From NZWG01 sp964478995 (GTDB lineage: Bacteria; Fidelibacterota; Marinisomatia; Marinisomatales; UBA1611): a stretch of DNA of 6,599 bases. A model generated the notes under the pieces. The model searched no databases and was not told the origin of the DNA. It saw only the letters and a list, made by a program, of their open reading frames with translations. Made by a program: the position numbers and the translations under genes. Shown one piece after another: positions 1 to 6,599 of this stretch. The stretch lies in the NCBI GenBank assembly GCA_964478995.1, contig CAYZJY010000095.1, positions 1-6,599 of the forward strand. Reading direction: 5' to 3'. Position 1 is the first letter of the stretch. Each line of letters begins with the position of its first letter.

Positions 1-1352
1 CTGAAGGAAATGGTGCCTCAGGCAGAACATTTCATTTTGATAACGTATGGACTGGTAATCCAGATTTTGACGTGATTGCACCAGATGCCCCTGAAAATAT
101 TGGCGCAGTTCCTGCAAATTATTATAATCTTGTCACTTGGTCTGATGTAAGTGGAGAGAGTGAGGAACTGTATCATGTCTATGCCAGTGCTGATCCGATC
201 ACCGATGTTGACGGCGAAGGAGTAGAACTTGTGGCCGCAAATGTATTGGAAGGCTCACAGGCAGCAGTACATTATCTATATGCACCTTTGAATGATGCAT
301 CTGTCTCCTACTATTATGCAGTCATTTGTGTTGATGCTGCTGGTAATCATAGTGAGTTGGGCACTTCGACCAGTTCGATAACAAATACTGCTCAAGGTAT
401 TCCAACCATATCACTTGATGTCCCGGAAAACTTTGTTGCCGATGGTGATATGAGCGAGTGGGAAGGAGTGATGCCTTTTGTGATCAACCCAACAACTGGC
501 CACGTGGCTGCTGGGACCGTAGATGGCGATGATGACCTCACAGGAACGGTCTACTTGGCCATTGATGATGACTATCTCTATTTTGCCGCTGATGTGATCG
601 ATGACTCCTACTCATTTGGTGAAGGAGACTGGTGGAATCAAGATGCACTACAGTTTTTTATTGGGCTATACGACTGGAGAGGACCTAAACATTCTACTAT
701 TAGTCGCGGGGAAGAACCAGACTATATCCTCTATGCAAATGAGTCAACTCTACAATTGGACATATCCAATGGAGGAAGTCTAGCAGCACCTGGAAGTGAT
801 GATTATTATTTTGAGGGATTTAACCCAGACTATGCCACTGAAGGAAGGATATCTCTGGATACATTGGCTGCAGCAAATAATGATGATAGGTTTCATCCTG
901 TGAATGGAATGCGGATACCGCTTGACATCTACTTCCATGACCAAGACAACGGTAGTTGGGAAGGAAATGTTGGTTTCTCCCATCTTGCTACGGACCAACA
1001 ATGGAATAACCCGGGCGAGTGGGCTTTTACATGGATAGGAGATGCTTCTGTGGTATCAGGCGTGGATGATGAGTCAGGTCTTGTCGCAGATAAGTTTGTG
1101 CTTTATCCTAACTATCCAAATCCTTTCAACCCTGAGACAAATATTAGATTCTCTCTTCCAGAAGATCAGGTTGTTTCCCTGAACATATACAACATGACAG
1201 GTCAATTGGTCAAAAACCTTGTTAACGAGAGACGATCTGCAGGCATGCATAGTGTTCATTGGAATGCATCTGGAGTCGCATCAGGGGTCTATCTATATCA
1301 ATTACAGGTAGAGGGTCAATTCATTACCCAGAAAATGATCCTGATGAAATAG
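1..1352 (+). CDS. Secreted FnIII / CBM9-like protein with C-terminal T9SS sorting domain (5' partial)
   Basis: The frame (codons starting at base 3, 6, 9...) is open from the left edge to TAG at 1350-1352, so the true start lies outside the window. The GTG at 72 is internal, because coherent sequence (GRTFHFDNVWTGNPDFD) precedes it. Modules in order: the tail of an earlier domain (about 3-70); an FnIII-like module (about 78-380) with a VTW strand and the late strand SYYYAVICVDAAGNHSE; a CBM9-like beta-sandwich (about 420-1055) with ADGDMSEW, YLAIDDDYLYFAADVIDDS and WWNQDALQFF; and a T9SS type A / FlgD-like sorting domain (1095-1349) with YPNYPNPFNPETNIRFSLP, NIYNMTGQLV, SGVYLYQL and a basic end KMILMK. 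Known family roles: the C-terminal domain directs export through the type IX machinery and is normally cleaved, and CBM9-like domains often bind sugars in exported enzymes. No catalytic domain is visible in this part, so any enzymatic role would lie upstream. Export is near certain; the binding function is inferred. Confidence 0.93.
   Translation, partial: EGNGASGRTFHFDNVWTGNPDFDVIAPDAPENIGAVPANYYNLVTWSDVSGESEELYHVYASADPITDVDGEGVELVAANVLEGSQAAVHYLYAPLNDASVSYYYAVICVDAAGNHSELGTSTSSITNTAQGIPTISLDVPENFVADGDMSEWEGVMPFVINPTTGHVAAGTVDGDDDLTGTVYLAIDDDYLYFAADVIDDSYSFGEGDWWNQDALQFFIGLYDWRGPKHSTISRGEEPDYILYANESTLQLDISNGGSLAAPGSDDYYFEGFNPDYATEGRISLDTLAAANNDDRFHPVNGMRIPLDIYFHDQDNGSWEGNVGFSHLATDQQWNNPGEWAFTWIGDASVVSGVDDESGLVADKFVLYPNYPNPFNPETNIRFSLPEDQVVSLNIYNMTGQLVKNLVNERRSAGMHSVHWNASGVASGVYLYQLQVEGQFITQKMILMK
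420..1055 (+). other. CBM9-like / DOMON-type beta-sandwich domain in gene 1
   Basis: The domain opens with VPENFVADGDMSEWEG, the usual 'dG..deW' start of CBM9-type modules. It continues with a strand of alternating acidic and aromatic residues (YLAIDDDYLYFAADVIDDS) and the WWNQDALQFFIGLYD motif, matching the family's W..D.vE.f element with Gln in place of the usual Glu. It ends near AFTWIGDASVV. At about 210 residues it is longer than a minimal CBM9 domain. The fold is assigned with fair confidence; the ligand cannot be read from sequence. Confidence 0.7.
1095..1349 (+). other. T9SS type A sorting domain (C-terminal 85 residues of gene 1)
   Basis: The last 85 codons of the first gene have the classic sorting-domain layout. 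The YPNPFNPET turn leads into a hydrophobic strand (NIRFSLP), then LNIYNMTGQLVKNL, an HSVHWNASG turn, SGVYLYQLQVEG, and the closing strand QKMILMK. The Asn-Pro-Phe-Asn-Pro form is common in Marinimicrobia, Ignavibacteria, Calditrichaeota and related candidate phyla. It implies that the host encodes a type IX secretion apparatus elsewhere in its genome. Confidence 0.93.
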
Positions 1353-1369
1353 TTTGGAAAAGATCATTA

Positions 1370-1405
1370 AAAAAGAAAGGCAGGATTCATCCTGCCTTTC
1401 TTTTT
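1370..1405 (+). terminator. Rho-independent terminator after gene 1
   Basis: A perfect 16-bp inverted repeat (arms 1370-1385 and 1390-1405) closes on a TTCA loop. The core is AAGGCAGGA / TCCTGCCTT. The outer pairs are A-T, so a T-run follows the core on this strand and an A-run precedes it. It lies 17 bases past the TAG of gene 1. Because T-runs exist in both directions it could also terminate minus-strand transcripts, though no minus-strand gene is seen. It separates gene 1 from the receptor unit. Confidence 0.93.
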
Positions 1406-1470
1406 GTCTCTTCCGAGTTAGGTCTCAATAGGTAAGTTTTAAGATCGATTAATGTAAATTATTCTGAATT
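1406..1470 (+). promoter_or_regulatory. Leader region expected to hold the promoter of the receptor operon
   Basis: This 65-base AT-rich stretch lies between the terminator and the receptor start codon, so transcription of the receptor and its partner should begin here. No convincing -35/-10 pair or Bacteroidetes-type TTTG / TAnnTTTG pair was found. TAAATT (1455-1460) and TATTCT (1460-1465) are weak -10-like strings only. The bases just before ATG (TTATTCTGAATT) contain no purine-rich Shine-Dalgarno sequence, which suits FCB-group bacteria. The call rests on position, not on motif. Confidence 0.3.
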
Positions 1471-4125
1471 ATGATTCGACCTTTATTATTTAGTTTGTTC
1501 TTGTCAATGACCCTATCCCAGACAACGGGTAAGATATCAGGCATTGTTACTGATGGTGCAGAGAGCGACCCCCTGCCAGGTGCCAATATCTATTTGGAGC
1601 AAACATCTTTTGGAACTGCCTCCGATGGTTCAGGACGTTTCACTCTGATCAACATACCTCCAGGAAAATATGTTCTAAAGGTTGACATGATCGGTTATAA
1701 ATCGATCAGGATGGAGGATGTAAATGTGTCAGTGAATCGAACCTTGTCACTGAATATTGAAATGGATGCTACGGTGTTGGAGGGGGAAGTTGTCACTGTT
1801 GAGGTAGCAAGGCTTGCTCAGAAAAAAGACCAGACTGGTACCATAAAGAATATTTCTGGTGATGAGATCAATGCTCTTCCAGTTGAGAATGTTGGATCAG
1901 TGGTCAACATGCAGGCTGGGGTTGTCAATGGTCATTTTAGGGGTGGTAGAAATACTGAGGTCACCTATATGGTTGATGGGGTTCAGGTTGATGAGTCTTT
2001 CGGTGGAGGAAGTGCTACAGTTGAGATACAACCTGAGGCAGTCCAAGACCTTGAGGTCATTACTGGGACCTTCAATGCTGAATATGGACGAGCAATGAGT
2101 GGGGTCGTTAACGTGGTAACTAGAGATGGAGGACCTAATTTTGAAGGATTTGCCTCATTTGGTGCCTCAACCTACTCTACGGAAAACACAGATATTTTCA
2201 TAGGCTTATCTCCCGAAAATAACAGGAGCACTGATATTAAATTCAATCTAGGTGGGCCGATTATTGGAAATAAGGTAACATTCTTTACCAACATAAGAAA
2301 GCAGGAGAACAATGGTCATTTAAATGGTCTGAGACTTTTCCAAGTAGATGACTATTCAAACTTTTACTCAGATGATTCATTGCTATGGTATTCAGAGAAA
2401 TCAGGCGATAGTAGTTATGTACCAATGAATACGGGTAGTGGCATGTCATCACTGTTTAAACTTAGTTTTAATTTCATTAAGGGAATTCGTTTCTCAACTC
2501 TTTATTCTTACAGTGATGATACTTGGTATGGTTATGACCATGGGTTCAAATACAATCCAGATGGAAGAGCCAAATCTGTCAAAGAGACTAGGTATTATGC
2601 TTTTCAACTAAATCACATGATATCCCAAAAACTTTTTTACGAACTTAAATATTCACTAACTGATAATAATTATGGCAGTTATGTTTTTAAAGATCCTTTT
2701 GATGAAGGCTATGTTCATGACGCATTTTATGATAGTTACGGTCCTGGATTTTTGACTGGTGGGCAGTCCAAAGATCATACAGTTCGGGTCATGGTTGATA
2801 AAACTCTAAAATTTGATGCTACATGGCAGGCAAGCCATAGCCATAGTTTTAAATCAGGCTTCCATTATTTTTTACACGATCTAGATAATCAGTGGCATGC
2901 CATAAGGAATGAATATCACAATACTGCAAGCGACTCCCTTTATGAGCCCGTCATTTTTGGGGATACCTCTGCTTATGCTGATGTTTACAGGGTAAAACCA
3001 AAAGAGACTGCATTTTACATCCAAGATAAGATGGAGTTTGATGAAATGGTGATCAATGTTGGTCTGCGATATGATCAATTTGACCCAGAGAGTGATTACC
3101 CATCAGATAGAAGAAATCCAGCCAACCAATTGATCCTTCCTGATTCAATGACCAGTCAATATCTTCAAGCACCTATCATAGAACAGGTCAGTCCCAGACT
3201 AGGGTTTGCATATCAACTTGGAAATCAGGCTGTGCTTCACTTTAGTTATGGTCATTTCTTCCAGATGCCACCAATGTACGCCATGTATCAAAACCATAGT
3301 TATCTGGTTGACCCAAATGACTTTGTGACCCGGATGGGAAATACACTATTGGAGCCAGAGAAGACGATTACTTATGAGATAGGATTGTGGCAGGAATTGA
3401 GTAGACAGGCCAGTCTGGATGTGGCACTTTTTTACCGTGACATATATAATCTGTTGACGACAAAGACCCTCTCCACATACAATCAGGTCAAGTATGGTCT
3501 TTATTCTAACAAGGACTATGGTAATGCTCGTGGACTGGAGGTCAAACTGGACCTAGGCCTTGGAGCATTGAAGGGGATCGTCAACTATACGCTGCAGTAT
3601 ACTAGAGGCAATGCAGATTCACCTGGTCAGACCTTTGACCGTGCAGGTAATAACCAGGATCCAGTGAACCGGTTCATTCCCATGAGTTGGGATCAGCGTC
3701 ATACGCTTAATGGTTCATTGATGTATTTGAAAGATAACCATGGTGCTACTATCACTGGATATTATAATTCAGGATCGCCATATACATTCTCGCCACAGAG
3801 CGAAAGCGTATTATCAAGAATAAATCTCTATCCGAACAATGATTACCGGCCTGAGAAATACTCTGTTGATGGTGCCTTTTACTATCATTTTGAAATGGTC
3901 AAGGGCCTCAAGGCCACGTTGGACATAAACATATATAACATATTCGATCGTTTGAATGAGGAATGGGTCAATGGTCAAACTGGTAGAGCATATACTGCCG
4001 TCATCAAAGAGACAGACATTGCTTCCCATCGTAGTGACTTCAATGAATATGAGGATCGCATTAAGAATCCATCAATGTATTCATCTCCACGGTCCATCAA
4101 GATAGCATTGGGAATCAACTTCTAA
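1471..4125 (+). CDS. TonB-dependent outer-membrane receptor with carboxypeptidase-regulatory-like N-terminal domain
   Basis: A complete 884-residue receptor that should import a bulky substrate across the outer membrane using TonB-ExbBD energy. In order: a signal peptide (about residues 1-17, MIRPLLFSLFLSMTLSQ); a CarboxypepD_reg-like beta-sandwich (about 20-103, with SGIVTD, LPGANIYL, TASDGSGRFTLINIPPGKY and VDMIGYKS); a TonB-box-like stretch EGEVVTVEV (104-112); a plug (about 120-220) with FRGGRNTEVTYMVDGVQV and PEAVQDLEVITGTFNAEYGR, ending GVVNVVTRDGG; and a barrel of about 660 residues, enough for the usual 22 strands, closing on IKIALGINF with a terminal Phe as expected for BAM insertion. 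The ATG at 1471 is chosen because it gives a proper signal peptide; the internal ATG at 1507 would remove it. The stop overlaps the next start. The architecture is SusC-like, but no SusD follows. The substrate is unknown: glycan, peptide, siderophore or other. Confidence 0.95.
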   Translation: MIRPLLFSLFLSMTLSQTTGKISGIVTDGAESDPLPGANIYLEQTSFGTASDGSGRFTLINIPPGKYVLKVDMIGYKSIRMEDVNVSVNRTLSLNIEMDATVLEGEVVTVEVARLAQKKDQTGTIKNISGDEINALPVENVGSVVNMQAGVVNGHFRGGRNTEVTYMVDGVQVDESFGGGSATVEIQPEAVQDLEVITGTFNAEYGRAMSGVVNVVTRDGGPNFEGFASFGASTYSTENTDIFIGLSPENNRSTDIKFNLGGPIIGNKVTFFTNIRKQENNGHLNGLRLFQVDDYSNFYSDDSLLWYSEKSGDSSYVPMNTGSGMSSLFKLSFNFIKGIRFSTLYSYSDDTWYGYDHGFKYNPDGRAKSVKETRYYAFQLNHMISQKLFYELKYSLTDNNYGSYVFKDPFDEGYVHDAFYDSYGPGFLTGGQSKDHTVRVMVDKTLKFDATWQASHSHSFKSGFHYFLHDLDNQWHAIRNEYHNTASDSLYEPVIFGDTSAYADVYRVKPKETAFYIQDKMEFDEMVINVGLRYDQFDPESDYPSDRRNPANQLILPDSMTSQYLQAPIIEQVSPRLGFAYQLGNQAVLHFSYGHFFQMPPMYAMYQNHSYLVDPNDFVTRMGNTLLEPEKTITYEIGLWQELSRQASLDVALFYRDIYNLLTTKTLSTYNQVKYGLYSNKDYGNARGLEVKLDLGLGALKGIVNYTLQYTRGNADSPGQTFDRAGNNQDPVNRFIPMSWDQRHTLNGSLMYLKDNHGATITGYYNSGSPYTFSPQSESVLSRINLYPNNDYRPEKYSVDGAFYYHFEMVKGLKATLDINIYNIFDRLNEEWVNGQTGRAYTAVIKETDIASHRSDFNEYEDRIKNPSMYSSPRSIKIALGINF

Positions 4126-4127
4126 TG
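4123..4127 (+). other. TAATG stop-start overlap, translational coupling
   Basis: The receptor's TAA (4123-4125) shares its last A with the ATG (4125-4127) of the next gene. Only a weak GGGA (4110-4113) lies upstream as a possible ribosome site. This overlap implies that ribosomes finishing the receptor reinitiate on the partner, so the two proteins are likely made at linked levels from one mRNA. Confidence 0.85.
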
Positions 4128-6599
4128 CAGCGCTCAACAGTTTTTCTACTTTCCTTTGTATTGATGTCATTTTTCTTATTGGGACAAGGTAAGGAGTATG
4201 AAGGTCCGGAGGATCCTGCCGGTGACCCAGCTGCAGAACGGGAGGGTTACATGACCGGTAACAGAGTATTAATATATTTCAAGAATACCACTGAGATATC
4301 AGACTGGCCGGCGGTCAATGCATCACGTTGGCCAAATAATAATGATGGTGTGAAAATGGTAGATGGAATTGGACTTTTGGTTGGCGCAAAGGTATACATA
4401 CAAAATGATAGCCTCGAGTCCACGGTTGATACAATTCCTCTAACTGAACTCATTGATATCTATACCGAGGACAAGCATACTCTTTACTATCTCCAGACAA
4501 GTTATAGGGAAGAGATGGACCGTGATCCAACGGGTACCGTTGAATGGGGCTTCTATCCGGTCTTTGGATATTTTAATGCTGCAGACGAATATCCAGCTGT
4601 CTCTAACATTGAAAATTCTTGGCCTACAAGCGGATGGCCATCGACTGGATTTGAGACCAAGTGGCCGGGTGAATGGAATGGTCGATTTGGTCGTGGCGTG
4701 ACCTATGCAGATCAAGAATGCTATTATGTGGTCAATGATGCCCAGGATCTAGAGTACTTGGGCGCAGAGGACAATGTCAAATATTATCCACGTCCTGGTA
4801 AGCATATTGGTGATCTCAAGCCTGATGTGACAAAACAAGTTGGGGAACCTTGGGGTGGACTTGGTCTTAGGGTGGATGTTCGCGGATTTCAATGGAATAA
4901 TCCGCAAGCAAGAGATGCCATATTCTGGGAATATTCAATAGCAAACATATCAGACTATGATCTAAGAGATGTTGCTTTTGGCTATTGGGTTGATAATGGA
5001 ATTGGAAATGATAATTCTGATGATATTGGATACTTCGATGTTGATATTGACATGTCTTATTCTTGGGACATAAATGGCATAGGTGCTGGAGGACTCCCAA
5101 CAGGTGTCATGGGGTTTGCCTATCTTGAGAGTCCTGGGCTTGCCTACGATTATCAGGACAATGATTTTGATGGCCTTACTGATGAGAAACGAGATAACGA
5201 GCCAACTGCCTTGGTGGGCCCTACGGATGGGATCACTGACCTTGATGCTTTTCTTGAATTTTACAAACTGGAACTTGAAGACCTAAGAGAGCATTGGGAT
5301 GCTGATGAAGACCAGGATTGGGAAGATGGTGAAGATCTCAATGGTGATGGTGTATATCAGTTGGCAGAATATTATGGTGATGACATTGGCATTGATGGTG
5401 TTGGCCCTGGCGAATTGAACTATGATGGACCTGATGCTGATGGTTCAGAATGTAATCATAGGCCAGACTTTGTTGAAGGTGTGGGCTGTGAGCCTAATTT
5501 CAATACCACAGATGTCTCAGAATCTGACATGGTTGGACTTACATCTTTTAGAATGTTCCCCATTCCCAGTCATGCTGCTTCCAATGAGACAGAGTGGTTC
5601 AAGAATGATCAGGTGATGTGGGACCTTGTTGGTGGTGACACTTTAGAAGAATTCGAGGGTAACATATCTAACTTAGTGGAGGTTTTTGCCTCTGGGCCCT
5701 TTCCACTCTATCAGGGCAGAGTTGAGAGAATATCCATGTCAGAATTACATTCCTATGATCCTCTGGCAGGCCTGAATTCAGATGACCATACTGCTCCAGC
5801 GCTTTATGAGTTAAAACGCATTGTTCAAGTTATATATGAAAAGGATTATCGGTTTGCACAGCCTCCAAAAATGCCAACTCTTTCAGCCACTGCAGGAGAT
5901 GGAGAGGTCATTTTGACCTGGGATGATATTTCAGATACAAGGACAAGAGACCCTTTTGTTGGAAACATTAATGACTTTGAAGGTTACAAGGTCTATAGGG
6001 CAACAGATAAGTACATGGCTGACCCAGAGATCATTACGGATGGTTATGGTACACCAATGTTCAAGAAACCATTGTATCAATGTGACATGATGGATCAAGA
6101 CCCTCACAACCCCAATGAGACAAATGGAATGGTCCACCAATGCAGTGGCTTTACCGATTATGGAATGGTGAATGGGACTGGTTATAATCTTGGAAATGAT
6201 ACAGGCATCAACCATATATTTGTTGATAATACGGTCCAAAACGGACGTACCTATTACTATGCAATCGTGGCCTATGATTATGGTGCACCGGACATTGGTC
6301 CTGGAATCTCACCTTCAGAGAATAATGCTGTGATCGAGTTAGATGAATATGAGAACATACGATCCATTGGAAAGAATGTTGCCATCGTCACGCCTCGCCA
6401 AACTGCTTCAGGTTATGTCCCTCCTAGTTTGGAGATGGAAGAAGTAGACCTTTTAGCATCTGGTACCATCACCCCGATCATTAGAGCCCAAGGAAGTCTG
6501 AAGGAAGGGCATGAATATGCAGTTACATTTGGAGTAGACACGATTGCCGTAGTAAGTGGATATGACAACGGTTTCCAATATGTCACAGATGAAATTCTT
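4125..6599 (+). CDS. Large secreted FnIII protein coupled to the TonB receptor (3' partial)
   Basis: Reading every codon from ATG 4125 gives 825 sense codons with no stop; the gene continues past the right edge. It starts with a signal peptide (MQRSTVFLLSFVLMSFFLLG, cleavage near residue 20-22) that has no Cys, so it is not a lipoprotein. Next come a Trp-Pro-rich segment (166-191, ending KWPGEWNGRFGRG), a beta-rich region (about 195-340, with GGLGLRVDVRGFQWNNP and DAIFWEYSIANISDYDLRDV), and an Asp-rich calcium-binding-like stretch (345-440) with DNDFDGLTDE and the EF-hand-type loop DLNGDGVYQLAE (404-415). Then follow a C443/C455 pair, DVSESDMVGLTSF, an FnIII-like domain (about 580-737: VILTW, GYKVYR, GRTYYYAIVAYD) with an enlarged middle, and GKNVAIVTPRQTASGYVPP. 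It resembles uncharacterised FCB-group proteins found beside TonB receptors, which usually end in a T9SS sorting domain; that end would lie outside the window. No enzymatic motif is recognised. A role as surface partner of the receptor is inferred. Confidence 0.9.
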   Translation, partial: MQRSTVFLLSFVLMSFFLLGQGKEYEGPEDPAGDPAAEREGYMTGNRVLIYFKNTTEISDWPAVNASRWPNNNDGVKMVDGIGLLVGAKVYIQNDSLESTVDTIPLTELIDIYTEDKHTLYYLQTSYREEMDRDPTGTVEWGFYPVFGYFNAADEYPAVSNIENSWPTSGWPSTGFETKWPGEWNGRFGRGVTYADQECYYVVNDAQDLEYLGAEDNVKYYPRPGKHIGDLKPDVTKQVGEPWGGLGLRVDVRGFQWNNPQARDAIFWEYSIANISDYDLRDVAFGYWVDNGIGNDNSDDIGYFDVDIDMSYSWDINGIGAGGLPTGVMGFAYLESPGLAYDYQDNDFDGLTDEKRDNEPTALVGPTDGITDLDAFLEFYKLELEDLREHWDADEDQDWEDGEDLNGDGVYQLAEYYGDDIGIDGVGPGELNYDGPDADGSECNHRPDFVEGVGCEPNFNTTDVSESDMVGLTSFRMFPIPSHAASNETEWFKNDQVMWDLVGGDTLEEFEGNISNLVEVFASGPFPLYQGRVERISMSELHSYDPLAGLNSDDHTAPALYELKRIVQVIYEKDYRFAQPPKMPTLSATAGDGEVILTWDDISDTRTRDPFVGNINDFEGYKVYRATDKYMADPEIITDGYGTPMFKKPLYQCDMMDQDPHNPNETNGMVHQCSGFTDYGMVNGTGYNLGNDTGINHIFVDNTVQNGRTYYYAIVAYDYGAPDIGPGISPSENNAVIELDEYENIRSIGKNVAIVTPRQTASGYVPPSLEMEEVDLLASGTITPIIRAQGSLKEGHEYAVTFGVDTIAVVSGYDNGFQYVTDEIL
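5157..5442 (+). other. Asp-rich calcium-binding-like segment in gene 3
   Basis: Two clusters of calcium-ligand-type residues are visible. Residues 345-354 read DNDFDGLTDE, a DxDxDG loop like those of thrombospondin type 3 repeats. Residues 392-415 contain DADEDQD and then DLNGDGVYQLAE, which fits the 12-residue EF-hand loop with D1, N3, D5, G6 and E12. A further acidic run (YDGPDADGSE) follows. In secreted proteins such loops usually stabilise the fold with calcium. Metal binding is inferred from pattern only. Confidence 0.6.
5862..6335 (+). other. FnIII-like domain with enlarged middle in gene 3
   Basis: Typical FnIII strands are present: PTLSATAGDGEVILTWDD at the start (about residues 584-601), GYKVYR in the middle (620-625) and GRTYYYAIVAYDYG near the end (707-720), then GISPSENN. 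About 80 residues separate the GYKVYR and YYYAIVAYD strands, more than in a plain FnIII fold, and this span holds Cys653 and Cys673, which could pair. The same late strand (SYYYAVICVDAAGN) occurs in the FnIII module of gene 1. Confidence 0.7.

Noticed and set aside
72..74. GTG at 72 as the start codon of gene 1
   Set aside because: The frame is open to the left edge with domain-like sequence before it, and no signal peptide follows the GTG. The gene is simply truncated by the window.
4125..4190. Gene 3 as a SusD-type lipoprotein
   Set aside because: The signal peptide has no lipobox Cys, and the body lacks SusD-like helical TPR-type sequence. It is beta-rich and Asp/Trp-rich instead.
4247..5100. 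Minus-strand frames at 4247-4453, 4440-4715 and 4867-5100
   Set aside because: They are antisense shadows of gene 3, overlap each other or lie end to end, and encode Ile/His/Ser-rich sequence with no recognisable motif.
4453..5616. Several short plus-strand frames (4453-4701, 5083-5286, 5422-5616)
   Set aside because: All lie in another frame inside the 4125-6599 gene, have low-complexity or unnatural composition, and show no domain features.
5931..6239. Minus-strand 102-residue frame
   Set aside because: Antisense to the FnIII domain of gene 3. Its His/Ile/Val-rich product has no recognisable motif, and the opposite strand clearly codes.
4125..6599. Gene 3 as a frameshifted pseudogene
   Set aside because: A codon-by-codon reading from 4125 to the edge shows no stop, and recognisable motifs occur throughout the same frame.
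1..6599. CRISPR arrays, insertion sequences, tRNA or rRNA genes, phage genes
   Set aside because: No direct-repeat arrays, transposase motifs, terminal inverted repeats or structural RNA signatures were seen. Almost all bases are accounted for by three coding frames.

Overview
The window carries three plus-strand protein genes of a Gram-negative bacterium that exports proteins across its outer membrane. The best phylum-level guess is the FCB superphylum, most like the Marinimicrobia (SAR406) / Ignavibacteria / Calditrichaeota side of it. The evidence is a C-terminal type IX secretion (T9SS type A) sorting domain with the YPNPFNPET signature, a TonB-dependent receptor with an N-terminal carboxypeptidase-regulatory-like domain, large Asp/Trp/Tyr-rich secreted proteins with fibronectin type III (FnIII) domains, moderate-to-low GC, and no clear Shine-Dalgarno sequences. 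This placement rests on protein style, not on a marker gene.

Layout. (1) Bases 1-1352 are the 3' end of a secreted protein whose start lies left of the window: an FnIII-like module, a CBM9-like beta-sandwich, then the T9SS sorting domain. (2) Bases 1370-1405 form a perfect 16-bp hairpin with a T-run, a strong intrinsic terminator that ends that transcription unit. (3) Bases 1406-1470 are a short leader in which the next unit's promoter should lie; no convincing boxes are visible. (4) Bases 1471-4125 encode a complete 884-residue TonB-dependent outer-membrane receptor. (5) Bases 4125-6599 are one uninterrupted frame of 825 codons that runs off the right edge. It starts with ATG overlapping the receptor stop codon (TAATG) and encodes a large secreted protein with a signal peptide, a Trp-Pro-rich segment, an Asp-rich calcium-binding-like stretch including a canonical EF-hand-type loop, and an enlarged FnIII domain.

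How they may work together. The receptor and the third gene are translationally coupled and so are probably made together. The arrangement resembles a SusC/SusD pair, but the partner is not SusD-like and has no lipobox cysteine. The likely picture (inference) is a surface or secreted protein that works with, or is expressed alongside, a TonB-powered outer-membrane channel. The upstream CBM9-like protein belongs to a separate transcript and may bind polysaccharide or another polymer at the cell surface. No mobile elements, CRISPR arrays, tRNAs or rRNAs were seen, and there is no gene-free stretch over 300 bases.
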